Shown: positions 61,437 to 64,000 of the stretch, one piece after another
Numbering within the stretch: the stretch's first letter is position 1
Layout: each line of letters starts with the position of its first letter
Source: Allostella sp. ATCC 35155
Lineage (GTDB): Bacteria; Pseudomonadota; Alphaproteobacteria; ATCC43930; Allostellaceae
Length of the DNA stretch: 64,000 nucleotides
Assembly (NCBI GenBank): GCA_006738865.1
Contig: AP019701.1
Coordinates: 4,398,001 to 4,462,000 of the forward strand
Reading direction: 5' to 3'
The notes under the pieces: model-generated
The model's database searches: none
What the model was told of the DNA's origin: nothing
Seen by the model: only the letters and a program-made list of their open reading frames with translations
Position numbers and translations under genes: made by a program

Positions 61437-64000
61437 TCAGTGGAACCGCCTGAGGTCGAGCGTGAGCGGGAAATCGGGGTGAACGTCCGGCGGGGCGGGG
61501 TCGAACCGGCCGCCGGTCATGCCGAAGGCGTCGAAGCGGGCGAGCCGCCGCCCCTCGGCCTCGTAGGCGTTGACGGGAGCGGTGGTGTAGTTCCGCCCGC
61601 CCGGATGCGCAACATGATAGGTGCAACCGCCGATGGAGCGGCGGCGCCAGCCATCCCACAACTCGACGACGAGGGGGGCGTGCGGCGCGATCGTGGGATG
61701 CAGACTGTGCGCCGCCTGCCAGGCCCGGAACCGGACCCCGGCCACCGCCTCGCCCAGCTGTCCGGTCGGCGCCAGCGGCGCCGCGCGGCCGTTGACCAGC
61801 AGGCGATAGCGGTCGGGTGCGAGCCCGGAGACCTTCGCCTCCAGCCGTTCGACGGTGCTGTCGACATAGCGGACGGTGCCGCCCGCCGCTCCCTCCTCGC
61901 CCATGACGTGCCACGGCTCCAGCGCCTGCCGCAACTCGACCCGCATCCCGTCCGGCTCGACGGCGCCGAGCAGCGGAAAGCGGAAGTTCCAGTGCGGCCG
62001 GAACCACTCCGCATCGATCGGGAAGCCCGCCTCGCGCAGCGCGGCCACGACGTCGAGAAGGTCGGACCAGACGAAATGCGGCAGCATGAAGCGGTCGTGC
62101 AGCGCCGTGCCCCAGCGTACCGGCCGCCCGCGATAGGGCTCGCGCCAGAACCAGGCGACCAGCGCGCGCAGCAGCAGCGCCTGGGCGAGGCTCATCTCCG
62201 GATGCGGCGGCATCTCGAAGGCGCGGAACTCGACCAGTCCCAGCCGCCCGGTCGGTCCGTCCGGCGAGTAGAGCTTGTCGATGCAGATCTCGGCCCGATG
62301 GGTATTGCCGCTGACGTCGATCAGGAGGTTGCGGAAGATGCGGTCGACGATCCAGAGCGACAGCGGCTGGCCGTCCGGCTCGGGGATCTGCGCAAAGGCG
62401 ATCTCGAGTTCGTAGAGCGAATCCTGCCGTGCCTCGTCGACCCGCGGCGCCTGGCTGGTCGGGCCGATGAAGAGGCCCGAGAAGAGGTAGGACAGCGACG
62501 GGTGGTTCTGCCAGAAGGCGACGAGGCTGCGCAGCAGGTCGGGACGGCGCAGGAAGGGGCTGTCGGCCGGCGTCGGGCCGCCGAGCACGATGTGGTTGCC
62601 GCCGCCGGTGCCGGTGTGGCGCCCGTCGACGAGGAACTTCTCGGTCCCGAGGCGGGTCTGGCGGGCCTCCTCGTAGAGCACCGTCGTCACCTCGACCTGC
62701 TCGCGCCAGCTCCGCGCGGGATGGATGTTGACCTCGATCACGCCGGGGTCGGGCGTCACCTTGATGACGTTGAGGCGCGGGTCGGCGGGCGGCGGGTAGC
62801 CCTCGACATGGAGCGCGCAGCCGACTTCGGCCGCCGCGTCCTCAATGGCCGCGACGAGATCGAGATAGTCCTCGACCGTTTCCGTCGGCGGCATGAAGAC
62901 GCAGAGCCTCCCGTCCCGCGGTTCGATCGTCAGCGCGGTGCGGACGCTCTCGCCCTCGACCGGCGCCTCCTGCTCGACCTGGGCGACGCGGGCCTGCCAT
63001 TCGGGGCTGCGCGCCGCGCCGGTCAGGTAGGGCTGGCGCGCCGCGTCCGGGTCGGGCAGCGGCGGCAGTTCCTCCATCGGGTCGCGGGGCACGACATGGG
63101 GATAGAGCGAGGGTGCGATCCACGGCAGGGAGGCGATCGGCAGGCGGAAGCCCACCGGGGAATCGCCCGGCAGCAGCAGCACCCGGCCGCGCCGCATCTG
63201 CCAGCGCTCGGACCGCCAGCGGCGCCGATCGGGTGCGTTCCAGCGCTGCACGGGCAGGACGAAGCCCACCGGGTTGCCGAGCCCGCGATCGAACACGCGG
63301 ACGAGCCGCGCCCGCTCCTCCGGGTCGTCGAGCTTGGATTCCAGCGGGTCGACGTTGACCGGCAGCGCCTGCTCGCGGGCGAGGTAGTGCCAGGGATCCT
63401 CGAAGGCCGGCATCGCATGGTCGGGGCTGACGTCGAGCCGGCGGGCGACGGCGCGCGCGAGCCGGCCGGCATCCTCGGCCGTCGCCGCATGGTCGGCCGT
63501 CTCTTCCGCGACGCGCGCCGGGTCGCGCCACAGCGGCCGGCCGTCGCCCCGCCAGTAGAGGGCGAAGGCCCAGCGCGGCAGGCTCTCGCCCGGGTACCAC
63601 TTGCCCTGGCCGTAATGCAGCAGGCCGCCCGGCGCGAACCGGTCCATCAGCCGGCGCACCAGGGTGTCGGCGAAGGCGCGCTTGGTCGGTCCGACGGCGG
63701 CGACGGTCCATTCCGCGCCTTCCATGTCGTCGATCGAGACGAAGGTCGGCTCGCCGCCCATGGTCAGGCGGACGTCGCCTTCCTGCAGCATCCGGTCGAC
63801 GGCATCGCCGACCCGGTCGATCGCCGCCCACTGTTCGGGCGTGTAGGGCCGGGTGACGCGCGGCGCCTCGTCGACGCGGGCGACCGACATCTCGAAGTCG
63901 AACGTCACCTCACACGGCTCGACGCCGCCGCTGATCGGCGCCGCCGCGGTCGGACTGGCGGCGCAGGCGAGCGGGATGTGCCCTTCGCCGGCGAAGAGGC
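61437..64000 (-). CDS. Large transglutaminase-like DUF2126 protein, 5' part beyond the window
   Basis: The frame is open to the right edge, so the start is missing; the visible part is about 854 codons of a protein that is usually near 1100 residues. At the edge it reads FAGEGHIPLACAASPTAAAP, the usual linker after the N-terminal transglutaminase core. DUF2126 follows: AAIDRVGDAVDRMLQEGDVR, LTMGGEPTFVSIDDMEGAEW, and ADSPFLRRPDLLRSLVAFWQ, ending HPDFPLTLDLRRF. It is cotranscribed with the ATP-grasp/alpha-E and transglutaminase genes (70-base gap), the conserved amidoligase-peptidase locus. Confidence 0.92.
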   Translation of the reverse strand, partial: LFAGEGHIPLACAASPTAAAPISGGVEPCEVTFDFEMSVARVDEAPRVTRPYTPEQWAAIDRVGDAVDRMLQEGDVRLTMGGEPTFVSIDDMEGAEWTVAAVGPTKRAFADTLVRRLMDRFAPGGLLHYGQGKWYPGESLPRWAFALYWRGDGRPLWRDPARVAEETADHAATAEDAGRLARAVARRLDVSPDHAMPAFEDPWHYLAREQALPVNVDPLESKLDDPEERARLVRVFDRGLGNPVGFVLPVQRWNAPDRRRWRSERWQMRRGRVLLLPGDSPVGFRLPIASLPWIAPSLYPHVVPRDPMEELPPLPDPDAARQPYLTGAARSPEWQARVAQVEQEAPVEGESVRTALTIEPRDGRLCVFMPPTETVEDYLDLVAAIEDAAAEVGCALHVEGYPPPADPRLNVIKVTPDPGVIEVNIHPARSWREQVEVTTVLYEEARQTRLGTEKFLVDGRHTGTGGGNHIVLGGPTPADSPFLRRPDLLRSLVAFWQNHPSLSYLFSGLFIGPTSQAPRVDEARQDSLYELEIAFAQIPEPDGQPLSLWIVDRIFRNLLIDVSGNTHRAEICIDKLYSPDGPTGRLGLVEFRAFEMPPHPEMSLAQALLLRALVAWFWREPYRGRPVRWGTALHDRFMLPHFVWSDLLDVVAALREAGFPIDAEWFRPHWNFRFPLLGAVEPDGMRVELRQALEPWHVMGEEGAAGGTVRYVDSTVERLEAKVSGLAPDRYRLLVNGRAAPLAPTGQLGEAVAGVRFRAWQAAHSLHPTIAPHAPLVVELWDGWRRRSIGGCTYHVAHPGGRNYTTAPVNAYEAEGRRLARFDAFGMTGGRFDPAPPDVHPDFPLTLDLRRFH

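Noticed and set aside
63740-63908. GTG at 63908 as start of the DUF2126 protein
   Set aside because: The frame continues to the window edge with family-typical sequence (EGHIPLACAAS), so the true start lies outside.

Overview
The window is high-GC DNA that is almost fully coding, with overlapping genes and frequent GTG/TTG starts. Together with an encapsulated ferritin whose key residues fall at the same positions as in the Rhodospirillum rubrum protein, DUF3297, an EgtB/EgtD pair, hydantoinase-type enzymes and many ABC transporters, this suggests an alphaproteobacterium, most likely Rhodospirillales-like. The species cannot be fixed from the sequence. I see no rRNA or tRNA.

Layout. 1-8.4 kb: the tail of one peptide-binding protein plus a cyanophycin-synthetase-like ATP-grasp ligase, converging on a six-gene dipeptide/oligopeptide importer operon that ends in a deacylase. 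8.5-15.9 kb: a small secreted protein, a DEAD-box helicase, an encapsulin nanocompartment with its ferritin cargo, a DUF2254 membrane protein, a Tat-exported amidohydrolase with a possible antitoxin-tail microprotein, and a LysR regulator. 16-27.6 kb: a single-chain double ABC exporter, QueE, and a TetR-controlled hydantoinase A/B cluster with an NMT1-type ABC importer.

27.7-33 kb is the accessory part. It holds a HicA/HicB toxin-antitoxin pair, two type I-E-like CRISPR arrays without cas genes but with nearly identical leaders, and between the arrays a foreign-looking cassette of somewhat lower GC: an unknown protein, a Panacea-domain protein overlapping a two-helix membrane protein (probable toxin-antitoxin pair), an IS1595-like transposase, a repeat-rich promoter region, a DUF6471 regulator and another unknown.

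33-64 kb returns to core-type genes: ergothioneine synthesis (EgtB, EgtD), two tandem serine hydrolases, a LOG protein, a TauD-like dioxygenase, a BMP-type binding protein, a CmcJ/NvfI-like protein, PPK2, a carboxymuconolactone-decarboxylase-like protein, a SulP transporter with a tandem universal stress protein, a MarR-controlled MoaD-like/BNR-repeat pair, pirin, an acetolactate-synthase-like enzyme coupled to a PhyH dioxygenase, an ankyrin protein, gamma-glutamyltransferase, aldehyde dehydrogenase and MsrQ. It closes with a transglutaminase / circularly permuted ATP-grasp-alpha-E / DUF2126 cluster that runs off the right edge.

The most unusual material is the inter-array cassette, the encapsulin pair with its polyglycine cargo linker, and the two amidoligase-type ATP-grasp loci near either end of the window.
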